Assembly: GCA_958299035.1 (NCBI GenBank)
Contig: CATQJL010000001.1
Coordinates: forward strand, 25,348,852 to 25,412,851
DNA from: Cylicocyclus nassatus
Lineage: Eukaryota > Nematoda > Chromadorea > Rhabditida > Strongylidae
Reading direction: 5' to 3'
Length of the DNA stretch: 64,000 nucleotides
Shown here: in pieces, positions 20,984 through 31,266 of the stretch
Layout of the letters: every line of letters starts with the position of its first letter
How positions within the stretch are numbered: position 1 is the stretch's first letter
Notes under the pieces: generated by a model
Database searches by the model: none
Told to the model about the DNA's origin: nothing
The model's input: only the letters and a program-made list of their open reading frames with translations
Position numbers and translations under genes: made by a program

Positions 20984-21788
20984 GTTTTTAGGATTCATTC
21001 TAAGTAAAGAAGGTATACGACCCAACCCCGAGAAGACGAAAGCAATTGATCAATATCCACAACCTACGAATGCAACGGAGGTCAAATCATTTTTGGGAAT
21101 GTGCTCATTTTTTCCGAGATTTATCCATAACTTTGCTGCTATAGCTGCTCCGCTCACTGCACTAACAAAGAAAAACCCATCTTTTGATTGGACACCTCAG
21201 TGCAATGAAGCCATGGATCATCTAAAGAAAGCGTTAACAACGGCACCTATTCTTGCAGCACCACGGCTAGGTAAACCTTTTACCATTGAGACTGATAGCT
21301 CAGCGAAAGGAGTCGCCGGCATTCTGAAGCAAAAACAGGACGGACTAGAACGTGTTATCGCTTACGCGAGTCGTACTCTGAATAAGCATGAAGCAAGATA
21401 TCCGGCAATAGAACTCGAAGCATTAGGCCTGGTCTATGCAGTTCAAAAGTTCTGCCCATATATAGATGGAGCTAAATGCACGGTCATCACCGACCATGCA
21501 CCCCTCAAGGCACTTCTTCACCGGAAAGATCTTACGGGACGACTGGCAAAATATCAAATTGTGTTACAGGAGTTTGATATTGATATCATCTACCGCCCGG
21601 GAAAGAAGAACGCAGTATGTGATGCACTATCTCGACACCTACCGCATGCCGCAAATGCCATTACCCACATCACAAGGGACAATCTCCAAATGGACGCAAT
21701 ACGCAGGGAACAAGATGAGTGCGTATGGATTGCAACGTTAAAGACCGCCCTGGCAAATAACGAGAACTCTGCGAAATTATGTAACTAA
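20984..21788 (+). CDS. pol: Pol continuation: RT end and RNase H
   Basis: Continues the pol frame straight after the transposon insertion (first ATG 21093). The RT connection region (SFLGMCSFFPRFI) is followed by an RNase H domain with its acidic residues visible in order: ETDSS, IELEAL, ITDHAPL and VCDALSR. RNase H removes the RNA strand during reverse transcription. The frame closes at 21788 with TAA, where the integrase region starts in a frame shifted by one base; a Gypsy Pol would normally be continuous here. Confidence 0.88.
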
Positions 21789-22420
21789 TGCTTATAAACG
21801 ATATCCTTTACAGAGTACCCAACCGTTTACACCAGGATCCCCAAGTGATATTGCCAGAAACATCCCAGATCAAAAATGATATTATCGCTTTGGCTCATCA
21901 ATCTCAACTTGCGGCAGCACACTTAGGAATTAACAAAACTCAGGCTGCCGTCGAGAAAATCGCTATATGGAATCACATGCGCAGGGACATCGTAAACTTC
22001 GTTAGCTCTTGCAAGTCATGCCAAGCAAGGAAGGATCCAAGCGCGTATAGAATAAGAGGACCGCTGCGCGCATTCGAGTTACCTACAAAACCATGGCAGC
22101 GAGTGCACTCGGATGTAATTGGCCCCTTACCCCTTACTTTGGATGGCAATAAATACATCATCGTCTTTATAGACTCCTTTTCAAAGTATGTTGTTGCGGA
22201 ACCAATACCCGATCAAAAAGCTGATACTACGTCACGCATTTTTACTACTCGTTTCGTGGCTAGATTCGGACCACCAGAAGTATTAGTAACAGACCAAGGA
22301 TCCAATTTTATGAGGAAACGTTTCGTACCCTTTTACGAAATTTACGCATCAATCATCGCACGAGCACCCCATATCATCATCAATTTAATGGACAAGTGGA
22401 GAGGACTAATCGCACATTAG
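21788..22420 (+). pseudogene. pol: Integrase, N-terminal and catalytic core part (frameshifted)
   Basis: Contains the zinc-binding HHCC region (AHQSQLAAAHLG, then SSCKSCQARK) and the first two catalytic Asp (HSDVIGPL and VTDQGSNF). After about 22320 the frame loses homology: the third catalytic residue (in QVERTNRT) is encoded in the frame of the next ORF. The break is therefore a single small indel in the core domain between the second Asp and the Glu. It could be real inactivation or a sequence error. Confidence 0.85.
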
Positions 22421-22923
22421 AGGAACAGATTGCTATTGCTACTCGTGAACACAGTGACGAATGGGATTACGTTCTTCACTTTGTAGTACATGCCTATAAC
22501 TGTGCAGAAAACACTTCAACTAAATATTCACCCTTCTTTCTTATTCATGGTCACAACCCTACTAATATTTTTCAGTTGGCATTTCAGCTACCAACAAAGA
22601 AATTTGCGGACACGGAGGATTATGTGAACCATCTTATCCAAATTTTGAAGGATACGTATCAGCATGTCTACTCCAATCTTATGAAAGCGCAGGACCAACA
22701 AAAGCGCCATTATGACTTAAGAACAAGGACTTCCAAAGTGGATTATCAGATTGGAAAGAAAGTTTGGATAAGAAGAGACGGCGTTCATAAACTTGCAGCG
22801 CGATTCGAAGGACCATTCCCTATTATTGACATCAATTTACCTAATATCACAATTCAGGATGGCAAGCGCGAAAGGATTATTCACGTCGATCGCACAAAAT
22901 TGCACAAGGAAGCTACGTCATGA
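22324..22923 (+). pseudogene. pol: Integrase, C-terminal part
   Basis: Takes over the integrase frame from about 22324 (first ATG 22396). It carries the catalytic Glu in VERTNRT, AYNCAENTSTKYSPFFLIHG, and a C-terminal Lys/Arg-rich domain with KKVWIRRDG...FEGPFPI typical of Gypsy integrases. No chromodomain is seen. It ends at TGA 22921-22923. Confidence 0.83.
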
Positions 22924-23134
22924 AAACAAGAGAAGAGAAGAGAGAACAAAAAAAATTTTTTTCCCAACAACTATAATAATTATGTTTTGATTATATGTCA
23001 AAAGATTGTATGATTTATTTTTATTAATCGATCGTATTAATAGCATTGTCATTGTAGGGAAAGTAGAGCACCTTTTGAGCAAAGAACCGTACTAGTATTG
23101 TAAAGAATAGCACCTTATGTGAGAAGAGAGCAAA

Positions 23135-23698
23135 TCAATCTAGAGGAATCTCTTCCATGGGTTCCTCAAAATGCAATGGCACTTCCAGAGCAGGCGATTC
23201 CAGCGGAATGTGACTCCTCAATTCAGGGGTCTTTGAACGATGACGTCGTCGACACGCAATTAACACATTGACGACAATACGACTCACCGGTGGGCCGTAT
23301 GTGTCCTGCCATTTCGGACAATACGACCCACGGGTGGGTCGTAAGTTTGGCAGAGCAAAAAAGGCTCCTGTCCGAAATGGCAGTAATCGAAAAATCGGCC
23401 TTGTCGTCAGTGGGTTAATCTCATCATCAGGCAAAAACACCCCACGACGACGATAACTACAAAAGGCCAGTGTACTTTTGTAATTGCAGCAACGCCACAA
23501 GTATGACTCACCACCGGTAATGATAAGGATCCAGAGATCTTGTCGAGTGTCCAGTACAGATAGCGTAGATGTGGGTACAACCCCCTCGCAGTCATCTTCT
23601 TCGTCATCGCATAAGCAAGTAAAACCAAAATCCGATTTGATGCAGAGTCCACGATTAGAACAGCTGTTCACGCAAAAGGAGCGGTCCACCGCGGTCAT
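23135..23698 (-). CDS. Antisense ORF with EGF-like domain and possible membrane segment, inside the Gypsy-like element
   Basis: Lies between integrase and the 3' LTR, on the opposite strand. The first 32 residues form an EGF-like module (Cys spacing x3, x5, x8, x1, x6; SNRGLC...FGFTCLC). A hydrophobic LWILIIT follows and, near the C-terminus, IVVNVLIACRRRHRSK looks like the end of a membrane segment with a basic stop-transfer. TTTTTCTTATAG directly precedes the ATG codon and GTGAGT follows at 23511, so the EGF part (23512-23698) may be one exon and the rest exon plus intron. Element B has a comparable antisense gene (30514-30644) with the similar tail RACRSRRQKPE. The role is unknown; a captured host gene or an antisense accessory gene are both possible. 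Confidence 0.5.
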   Translation of the reverse strand: MTAVDRSFCVNSCSNRGLCIKSDFGFTCLCDDEEDDCEGVVPTSTLSVLDTRQDLWILIITGGESYLWRCCNYKSTLAFCSYRRRGVFLPDDEINPLTTRPIFRLLPFRTGAFFALPNLRPTRGSYCPKWQDTYGPPVSRIVVNVLIACRRRHRSKTPELRSHIPLESPALEVPLHFEEPMEEIPLD

Positions 23699-24155
23699 CT
23701 ATAAGAAAAAAATGGTTGCGCAACGACATTTTATGCGGTCATTGGACAATTGAGGAGGCAAATGGTAATTTATGATTTTAGAAGAAATCGCGTCAAGGAA
23801 CCCGGCCCGCGCAACCATTCCAGTTGCCTCGAGACGCGAGCCGCAAGGATATTTCAGTGATTATAGATGAGGACCATAATATTATAATCAAGCATATGCA
23901 AAAGAAGATGTGGACTTTAATCGAAACGTACCAAATGATGCATCATCGTCCATGAGCCGCGCGGCGAAAACAAAGAAACTACGAGCTATGCGAAAGAAGT
24001 CAACATTTGGCAGGTAGAAGAAGTCAACATTCGGAGATAGCGACATTTCGACGATTTTCTGAAAAGAACATTATAATGGAAAGAGGAAGTAATACCTTCG
24101 GAGTCATAAGGCGAGGATGAAGGTTACGGGACGCAACCTTTCGTTACCCCATGGA
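23699..24155. other. 3' untranslated region of the Gypsy-like element
   Basis: No convincing coding sequence. Short basic ORFs lie on the plus strand. No clear polypurine tract precedes the 3' LTR; the bases before it read CCCCATGGA. Confidence 0.4.
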
Positions 24156-24853
24156 TGTAGAATATGTTCCAGAAACAAGGATTACACGAACAACGACAAT
24201 TATGATGGTACGATGCGGAGCTGCAATTACAGAACCGGCTATGGCATGATCGTAATGACCTTAGCGTATTCCGGGAAGAACGTCCGAACTAGAAACTTTG
24301 CAACGATTGAACGGAGAGATTGTGTAACTTTTTAGAGTTATGTGTAGCGATTCACTAGTACAAACGACGTATAATTGTATAATTGTATAATTGTATAATT
24401 GTTGTATAATATAATATAATAATATAGTATAATTGTATAATATAGTATAATTGTTGGTACTCCCACTGTGGGATATAGTATATATACTCCCAAGGTTATT
24501 GTAATGATCGATTCGTCATGACTATGTTTTAGCCTTTCTCTCTTTTATAAAGCGTCCGTTTATGAATCCTCGTTCTCTCATGTTCTCTTCTCATCCTATT
24601 GTGGCTATGCATTTTATTTAGATCCTGTTCATTGAAGTTAAGTTTTGCATTTCATATAGAATTTCTCTTGTCATAGCTGAATGCTGATTTAGGGCTCGAG
24701 GGACTTCCTTTTGCTGGCCTAATAAATTGTTGTTGGGAAAGAGTTGTTAAGGTTGGCCAATTGAGATAATTTTGAATTATAATAGTTAAAAGAACAGTTT
24801 TGATGAATTCTTTCCGCTACGATGACTACGAGAACTGAGCCAAAACCTTACAC
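24156..24853 (+). repeat. 3' LTR of the Gypsy-like element
   Basis: Near-identical to 11928-12616. It differs by a few substitutions and an extra TATAATTG unit in the microsatellite. Followed by CATC, the target duplication. Confidence 0.93.
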
Positions 24854-24924
24854 ATCACACAGGGTTAAAGTGAGTCATACAAACTTTGAAAAAAGCGTAA
24901 TATTCGCAAGAGAACTTTGCAAAC

Positions 24925-25686
24925 ATGCCACCTCGCTCACTGCGTTTTAGCCGCAAAAGAACGCGGTCATCCTCATCATCGAATTCCTCGACAGAGCCTG
25001 CCCGACGACGCTATCCTTCTCCTCCACCTCCGTACCGCTCTCCATCCCCTTCATCATGTTATTGTCATTTGCAAGGGCCTTCAACCTCATATTGTACTTG
25101 TAATGACGTAAACGTTATTGAATGCTCTCCTTCTCCAGCTCCTCCTCCATATTCTCATCATTCATCTCCATCCCGCTCGGAATTTTCTCTTAATTCACCT
25201 CCGCCTATGTCTCATATTTCCATAACACGTGAACCATCTCCTTTAGTAGTTATAGTCTCTCCAACTCCCTCGGACTTAGTTACGCTCTCTCCATCCCCCT
25301 CGGATGTCTCCATTTCACCTCATGTGTCTTACTGCGATTATTCATCTCCTCAGTCATCTCCCTCAATAATTGCACTCTCGCCACCCCCACTTCGAATCAC
25401 TACAACCTGGATCTGTAATCGATCCCCATCAGTCTCACCAATACCGAGACAATTCACTATGTCTACCAGGGACTACCAAGCCCTGTTCCACCCTTCATCG
25501 TCTCCGGTACCGCACTCCAATCACCAGCCCAGCACCAGCGCCGCACAAAGCAATAATAGAGCTGCGCCAACAGTTAGCAATTCAACGTCGGCAGCGCCAG
25601 CCACCACGGCTCCTAGAAGGCAACCTCAAACAGCCTTCAGACGCCGCTTCAAACCTTGCGGCTTTGCAGCAAAACCACGCACTTAA
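24925..25686 (+). CDS. Ser/Arg/Pro-rich nucleocapsid-like ORF of element A, N-terminal part
   Basis: Starts with RFSRKRTRSSSSS, almost the same as RFSRKRSRSSSSS in the ORF of element C at 33426, then a long Ser/Pro-rich region. The frame ends at 25686, at the first zinc knuckle: the remaining Cys/His residues are in the frame of the next entry, so one small indel near 25655 splits the protein. A role in RNA packaging is inferred from the CCHC array. Confidence 0.6.
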   Translation: MPPRSLRFSRKRTRSSSSSNSSTEPARRRYPSPPPPYRSPSPSSCYCHLQGPSTSYCTCNDVNVIECSPSPAPPPYSHHSSPSRSEFSLNSPPPMSHISITREPSPLVVIVSPTPSDLVTLSPSPSDVSISPHVSYCDYSSPQSSPSIIALSPPPLRITTTWICNRSPSVSPIPRQFTMSTRDYQALFHPSSSPVPHSNHQPSTSAAQSNNRAAPTVSNSTSAAPATTAPRRQPQTAFRRRFKPCGFAAKPRT

Positions 25687-25877
25687 CAGCGAACTGCACT
25701 TCCACCATGCCTACCAATGAGAGGCTATACATACTATTCCGCGATAATGCCTTATGCACATCTTGCATAGGCACGCATCCTCAAGCCTGCTGCGACGACG
25801 TGCCTTTCTGCCGGCGTTGCCTCAAACTCGACCACGCTACCGCTGTATGTCCTATCGAACGCGCCAGCTATTCTTAA
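25656..25877 (+). CDS. CCHC zinc-knuckle array of element A, C-terminal part
   Basis: Three Cys/His clusters: LCSKTTHLTANC (first Cys lost to the frame break), CTSCIGTHPQACC and CRRCLKLDHATAVC, separated by an RLYILFRDNALC-type linker. This triple-knuckle layout with an R..IL.....LC..C linker is typical of Gag proteins of BEL/Pao elements. The stop codon TAA is immediately followed by the conserved hairpin at 25878. Confidence 0.7.
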   Translation: MRLCSKTTHLTANCTSTMPTNERLYILFRDNALCTSCIGTHPQACCDDVPFCRRCLKLDHATAVCPIERASYS

Positions 25878-25894
25878 GTCCCGGGGACCGGGAC
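25878..25894 (+). promoter_or_regulatory. Conserved hairpin just before the LTR (element A)
   Basis: GTCCCGG, loop GGA, CCGGGAC: a perfect 7-bp stem beginning at the first base after the stop codon. The identical 17-mer starts at 34424, overlapping the stop codon of element C. Its position 3' of the ORF and about 18 bases before the LTR suggests a role in RNA structure, packaging or plus-strand priming; function is unproven. Confidence 0.7.
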
Positions 25895-25911
25895 TTCCTA
25901 AAGCGGTTAGA

Positions 25912-26590
25912 TGTAGGAAAAGCGCAAATTGCCACCACTACGCTATTGGTTGCGCCCGCACAGCCGCCGTTAATGCGAGTATAAAAGAAGAGTAACCCCG
26001 CCTCCGCGGGTTCTCATGCACTTCCGCCGCCAGCTTCGGCTGGCACCACTGCACCTCATTTAACTGCTCCTCCTCATTTTCCTCTATCATTGTTTTATAT
26101 TCTTTATGTGTTCTTTATATCCACGTAACCTCTTTATTAACCTCAATGTTATTCACCTCCCATTGTAATCTTCTCATGTATTACCCTCATCTACCGCTTA
26201 TGTTACGCCGTATACCAATCCGTCTATTTACCTCTATGGACTCAATTTCTATAACGTGATGTCATAAGGATAAACTTTAGTAATCATTCATGTTCCGTAG
26301 AGAAGGGAAAGGCTAGAGAGAGAGCCAAAATACTCATACGTTACTGGACAAAGTCCTCGCAATAGCCCAAAATCTTTTTAAATATTACACACCCTTGCCT
26401 ATAAAATCAACTCATCATCAAGTGATCGCATTAATGAAGCGCAGAATATTAAACACATGATAACTATAGCTTACACAATGAAAGCACACCTCTCGCCAAA
26501 ACTATATTACGACTCGCTCCTTCCTCTCCACACAATCTCCTCCTCATACGTTTACTCCTCTCGCGTCGTGCAACTAATCCTTTTTACTTA
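25912..26590 (+). repeat. LTR shared by elements A (3') and B (5'); right boundary uncertain
   Basis: Begins TGTAGGAAAAGCGCAAATT with CGCTATTGG (inverted CCAAT) and TATAAAAGAAG near 25981, the same layout as the LTR at 30763 but diverged. No primer-binding site like those at 12617 or 31253 was found, so the end is unresolved; TTTTTACTTACAG at 26584-26595 looks like a splice acceptor upstream of ORF1 of element B. Confidence 0.6.
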
Positions 26591-26617
26591 CAGAACAGTA
26601 CTCAACTTACAACTAAC

Positions 26618-27105
26618 TTGAAAATGAACGCCCAAACCTTGATTGCCAAAGTCCACAAAGCATTCCTCGAGAACGAGAAGCTAAGACATCAGGGCTATTA
26701 CGGAAAATCACCGCGCAATATGTGGGTTACCCAGCCCAAATCGAATATCCTGCAATTAAGTTCAATAATGGAGCTCATACACGAACAGAGGTTAAGATCC
26801 CGGCCCAATCCATAAATGCCTCTCTACCAGACATTCTGGAAGTAACCGCCCGAGCTTTCGATGGGCATACGGGAGCACATCTTGACGACATAAACACCAT
26901 TCTGATTATCCCGGTTCCTATTAGCAAGCACTTCTGCTATTGCAGCACCTGCCCCCTAGGAACGACAGTGCTCAATCATGCCTATGAAATCTTCCACCAG
27001 GAACTACCGAAAAGAAGGGATGCCGCGGTAGCAAGGCTAGGACAGTGAGGAAATGAAGTGTTCCTGACCATGGAACAGATTTGGTTATTATTGCCACTGG
27101 ACACC
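26618..27105 (+). pseudogene. ORF1 zinc-finger-like protein of element B (broken)
   Basis: The N-terminus runs in one frame (26618-26815) and the body in another (26722-27048), so there is a frameshift near 26720. The body has ARAFDGHTGAH, a Cys/His segment HFCYCSTCPLGTTVLNH and, after one in-frame TGA at 27046-27048, MEQIWLLLP. These match the landmarks of ORF1 at 12690 (AYNG, Cys-x2-Cys...His, IEQIWL). Confidence 0.55.
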
Positions 27106-27592
27106 ACTGAGTAATTACTCATACACCCTACCACACATGTATACAGACGCTACGATACACACCACAAATGACATTGCTAGGTTACCTTTTTGCAATTTGT
27201 CAGGCTTGCGTCGAAACATTGTAGTTGACATGTGAGTACTTAGTCTGGAACTGTTGGCGGAAGTTCCAAGTATACGTTGCTGTTCGTGACCTTGAAGGTC
27301 GCCGCGTTCACAGCGTGAACAACTATTGCGTATCTCTCAGTGATTATATCTCTTTGCTTAAGCAATTCGCTAACGTTCGTCCATCAGACACGTCCATCAC
27401 GACCAAAAACTTCCTCGGGAAACATGAGAGAATCTGAAAAATGCATCATTCTTTGGCCAAGCCGCCCGCCCGCGAAGTTCTTAATGCACGTCAAGGTCAG
27501 AACTTTCCAAGTACCCAAATGCAACGTCGTGAAACATAGCGTTAATTACAGCAAAGAAGACACAACACTTTACATATCCAAGACCACCCAAA
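27106..27592 (+). other. Spacer between ORF1 and gag of element B
   Basis: Corresponds in position to 13347-13769. No conserved protein; the short ORFs differ from those in the other elements. Confidence 0.35.
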
Positions 27593-28440
27593 ATGTCTGA
27601 CGAAGACAACAACGGAGGTAATGGCGGTAACGGCGGTGGTAACGGTGGAAACGGTAACAATAATAATGGGAACAACAACAATAATGGGAAAGGTCAGCAA
27701 GACAAGCTCCAGACGAAGTCTAAACTACAACCCACCCGATCTATACGCTTCGAGCAAACTTCTAGGAACGCGCTTAGAAAGATTCACCGGCGACACAAAA
27801 CCTTTGAAGAATTCTTAGAGGATTACCGGAGTTAGTAGATAGCTTACACATTCCTCACGTTTATGCAAAAAGTCTCTTGCCCCTATTCTTAGCAGGCGGA
27901 GCTAAAGTCCAATACCGAACCCTGAAGCCCGCGGAGAGCAACCTGGCAAGCCATGACCAAAGCACTAGCAAACAAATTCAAAAACCAGGCTATGCTATGT
28001 AACGTTCGCGATGAGCTGCATCACCTGAAGCAAGGAAAAGACTCAGTAGGCGAATTCAAAAAAGATTTTAGCAAAAACCAAGATAGCACACCAAGGCGAA
28101 GATAAAAAGATACCTAACAACTCGCCATAGGCTTCTTCAATACCTAACAACTCGCCATAGGCTTCTTCATAAAAGGGTTGCGACTCGACACTCGACATCT
28201 GTAGGGCCGTGCGAAGACTCCCCGACCCACCAGACTTTGAAACTGCTCTCGCTAACGCAGAGGAAGAACAAAGAATCCTCGAACAAGAGTATCGCGAAGA
28301 AAAGGAGATTTTGGAAAGCATAAATTCGCTAGTGCTCGACCAAGAAGTGGAGGAACTGACCGAACAGATCAATAAACTTCAGCAAGTCAACCGAAACCGA
28401 CCTAGAAGTCCAATGAGAACGCCCTCGCCCGGTAGTGCGA
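27593..28440 (+). pseudogene. gag: Gag of element B (frameshifted)
   Basis: Starts MSDE like gag at 13770, followed by an Asn/Gly-rich segment and KTFEEFLEDYRS, matching KTFEEFLDEYKEL. The frame then breaks, but LAGGAKVQYR, VRDELHHLKQGKDSVGEF and, from 28209, RRLPDPPDFETALANAEEEQ and the coiled-coil tail can be followed in shifted frames. A short direct repeat (ATACCTAACAACTCGCCATAGGC twice at about 28110-28165) is a local duplication within the gene. Confidence 0.7.
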
Positions 28441-29936
28441 TTCCAACCTAATCCGCGCCAAAACCCCAATTTACAGCAAAGACGATCAGTAACACCGTAT
28501 CGTCCCAGACCAGCATTACGAGTCGATCCCCCGCGCCAGCTACGTTTCGTCCCTAGAAGAATATTTCCAAATCCTCGATTTTGGAACCGCCGCCCACCTA
28601 GCACGCTTCCGATACTTGAACCAGCCCTACGCTCCATATCCGGTATACACTCAGCCCATATACCCTATGTAAATCCCAATCAACCATACGTCCCAGCCAT
28701 AGCAAATCCCCCGGCCTATTATCAAAACTACCAATCGCCTAACCGACTTCCTGCGCCTGCGCAAAATGTTAACTTCCTCTGCGTATTGGCGGTCATAGCA
28801 GCATGCTTACTGACACCTGCAACCTCCTTCCAGATATGTGGAAGTAGCTCATTTCCCAATAGACCCTCGCTCCCAAAGTTAGTGCAATGTATGGTGACCA
28901 CGGAACAACCTTGATTGAGACACATATACAGTTACTTGCCGAAAATAGTAGACCCTTGCAAATGACTGCACACAAATGCTATCGAGACGTAATCAAAGTC
29001 TCGATACACAATTTTCTCTATATAAGGACTAGGCGCACCGTAGCAGGGCGGCAACGCACATCCATCTCCCGAGAAGAATGCGAACTGGCAAGGACAGCTA
29101 ATTTCATCCATGGACACCCTCTTACCGAAGTCTCCCCTGGTCTCAAAATAACCAAAGAGATAGAGGACGAAAAACATCTCTTCTTCTTTGGGTACAAACT
29201 TGTACATGCGTAGCCTTTATTCAATCGAAGGGGGACAGATTGCGCCTATAAACGGCGAAACAATGCTCAGCACCCTAGGCAATCTGAACAGTTGTTCCTT
29301 CCCCGACGGTAGTTGCTTAACACCATGAGATAATAATCTGGAAGCCAATAGAAGTTAATCCATGGTGTAGATTCAACTCCATAGGTAGCTACGATGCGTT
29401 GGTCAGCATGACATACATCCTTATACCTGAACACGAACTAGCATTCGAGTTCAGTAGCAACGACCTACTCCGCTCGCAACTATTACGACATTGTAGTATC
29501 AATAATAGCTATCTGACCAACATCCAATCACATCATTTCCTTCCCGAATATTCCACCCAATACTATGGTCCAAGATTTTATTTTGGAATCCTCACCAACG
29601 AAAACGAAGCGTGAAGTTAAATACCTTGTTAACACCGAAAACCGACAGTCACGCTATGAGCTACCGGCACAAACTCTCCCCATAGCTCAAAGAATCTTCG
29701 GCATCGCAGATACCGAAGAGACACCACCATTTGAGGCTCAACCAATAACCGATGTTCTTCTACTAAGAGAAATCAAGCTGTGGAACATCACCAACGCCGA
29801 TTTCGTCCGCAGAGCCCGCATGTATGCCATCGAAGACATACGTAAGAACGTCCTTCGTACCATACGATACGCCGAATATCAATACCGCCAGATGGCCTGG
29901 CTCCAAGCCATTGAGACCAAAAGACCTCTCAATTAA
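28435..29936 (+). pseudogene. Glycoprotein-like region of element B (several frame breaks)
   Basis: A basic linker runs into a hydrophobic stretch (FLCVLAVIAACLLT) and FQICG at 28760-28840, paralleling the Gypsy-like element. Subsequent pieces in changing frames follow the same order: TKEIEDE, an IEGGQIAPINGE segment, HELAFEFSS...LLRHCSINNSYLT, the furin-like site KTKRE, IKLWNITNADFVRRARMY and VLRTIRYAEYQYRQM, ending at 29936. The Thr tract, the C-terminal domain and all of pol are missing. Confidence 0.65.
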
Positions 29937-30015
29937 GCCGAGCATATCAGCATATCAGCATATCAAATAATATCATGTACAGGAAACCTCTACGCGAAAC
30001 GAGTAAATAAGCCCT

Positions 30016-30735
30016 CTACACTATACACTTTATGAGGAATAAGCACGGAATAGCCGAAATGTTATGTACCCCAGTGGCTGCAGTCGCAGCGGTTGGTGCC
30101 GCCATGCTCCCACAATTTGGCGACGACGCTTCGGCGTCATAACAAACACAACGGTAATCGCCACTCTCCACTCTTGAAACAGATTCCGCGCTCGGTACAG
30201 CGGTCAAGACAAAAACTTCGATCAACGGAGCGTGACATCTGTAAGCACCACATGTTTGCATGCGTCTAACAAACCCATAAGCAAAGAAAAAATAGAGCAT
30301 CAACATACCATATATCACAAAATTAAACCTAAGTATTGCATCACCGCACGCCATAATTACTTTATCAACAAGTAGGATCACAACCCGAGCATAACAAAAG
30401 TATTGCACACACAAACCGTAGAATAGCACCGCATGACCGCATAACAATTGGAAAAAAAAGAAAACAGGATGCAACATCATAACCAAAATCATCACGCCGT
30501 ATCATGCCGATACCTGATCAAGTGGATTGCAGTCCAACACCGAGTTTGCCGTCAAAACCGGTTCGGGCTTTTGACGCCGACTACGGCATGCGCGGACAAC
30601 GTGACGAATGGATACTGCCAACGCCATCAATGCAACCGCACATGCTAGAAAGAAAAAAAAATTACATTCACAAAAAAACCAAAAAAAGAGAATCCCATAC
30701 AAAAAAAACAGACAATTAGTTAAACTAAAACCCAC
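30016..30735 (-). CDS. Antisense membrane-protein gene of element B (exon 30514-30644 plus flanking open frames)
   Basis: Occupies the same place as the antisense ORF at 23135-23698: between the coding region and the 3' LTR, opposite strand. TTTTTCTTTCTAG precedes 30644 and GTATCGG follows 30514, bracketing a 131-bp exon that encodes the end of a membrane segment (ACAVALMALAVSI) and a basic tail RACRSRRQKPE. A second hydrophobic open frame lies downstream at 30016-30495. No EGF module was found. The tail resembles IACRRRHRSKTPE of the other element. Exon joining is not certain. Confidence 0.4.
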
Positions 30736-30762
30736 CTATAGCCAGCAAAGCCCAGAGTAGAG

Positions 30763-31252
30763 TGTAGGAAAAGCGCTAAATACGGTAATGCGCTATTGGT
30801 CCCTGCACTCTTGCCCCGCCCCTCGCCAACTATATAAGCAACTAAGCCCCGCCCTCAGAGAGAGAAAGAGGCACCGAGCTAGCCGGCTCCGGCCGGCTCA
30901 GCGACAGGTAATCAACCACTCATTTTCATCTTCATTTTATGTGTATCCCATTTCTTCCTTACCCTCCTTCCTGCTACATATGCTCTCTGTACTTTCAAGT
31001 TTCCCTATATTCTTAGGTTTCTATTGATGTAGTATAAACTCCATTTCATATCCTAGCTCTGTCTTGATGTATTCTATCCTGCACCCTTTGTGCTGCCCTA
31101 TAATATCCTTTCTTGTTAATAAACCTTAGTTAAAGAAAGATGTTGCTGTAAGTAGGGAAGAATGCCCATATAAAAAGGTCCAACATTGTCGTTACTGATT
31201 CAAAGTCACTCTTAAGTAATCTCTAACAGGGGTCAATCATTATTATATTACA
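30763..31252 (+). repeat. LTR shared by elements B (3') and C (5'), 490 bp
   Basis: Begins TGTAGGAAAAGCGC and ends TATTATATTACA. Contains an inverted CCAAT box (GCTATTGG near 30792), a TATATAAG TATA box at 30831-30838, GAGAGAGA, a GCCGGCTCCGGCCGGC block and AATAAA at 31118-31123, so U3, R and U5 can be placed. The partial copy at 34458-34623 is about 97% identical. Confidence 0.85.
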
Positions 31253-31266
31253 TGGAGGTTCCGCAC
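31253..31266 (+). promoter_or_regulatory. tRNA primer-binding site of element C
   Basis: TGGAGGTTCCGCAC directly follows the LTR end, almost identical to the site at 12617 of a different LTR family. Confidence 0.75.

Larger units (their letters stand above)
11928..24853 (+). mobile_element. Ty3/Gypsy-like LTR retrotransposon with a glycoprotein ORF between gag and pol
   Basis: Flanked by a 4-bp CATC target duplication (11924-11927 and 24854-24857). LTRs are 11928-12616 and 24156-24853, both TG...CA and differing by only a handful of substitutions plus AT-microsatellite length, so the insertion is recent. Order inside: primer-binding site, zinc-finger-like ORF, gag, glycoprotein-like ORF, protease, RT, RNase H, integrase, antisense membrane-protein ORF, 3' LTR. 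The domain order PR-RT-RH-INT is that of Ty3/Gypsy. Subtracting the DNA transposon at 19541-20980 with its duplication leaves about 11.5 kb. Several frame breaks make this copy probably non-autonomous. Confidence 0.9.
24858..25911 (+). mobile_element. 3' part of LTR element A, split from its 5' part by the Gypsy insertion
   Basis: Begins right after the target duplication and contains the Ser/Arg-rich CCHC ORF, then a hairpin abutting the LTR at 25912, exactly as in element C (33426-34458). Its 5' part is presumed to lie before 11924. Confidence 0.65.
25912..30762 (+). mobile_element. LTR element B: decayed relative of the Gypsy-like element, without pol
   Basis: Order: LTR, zinc-finger-like ORF1 (26618-27105), gag (27593-28440), glycoprotein-like region (28435-29936), antisense membrane-protein gene (30016-30735), LTR (30763). 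Each block has a counterpart in 11928-24853, but protease to integrase is absent, consistent with an internal deletion. It shares flanking LTRs with A and C. Confidence 0.65.
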
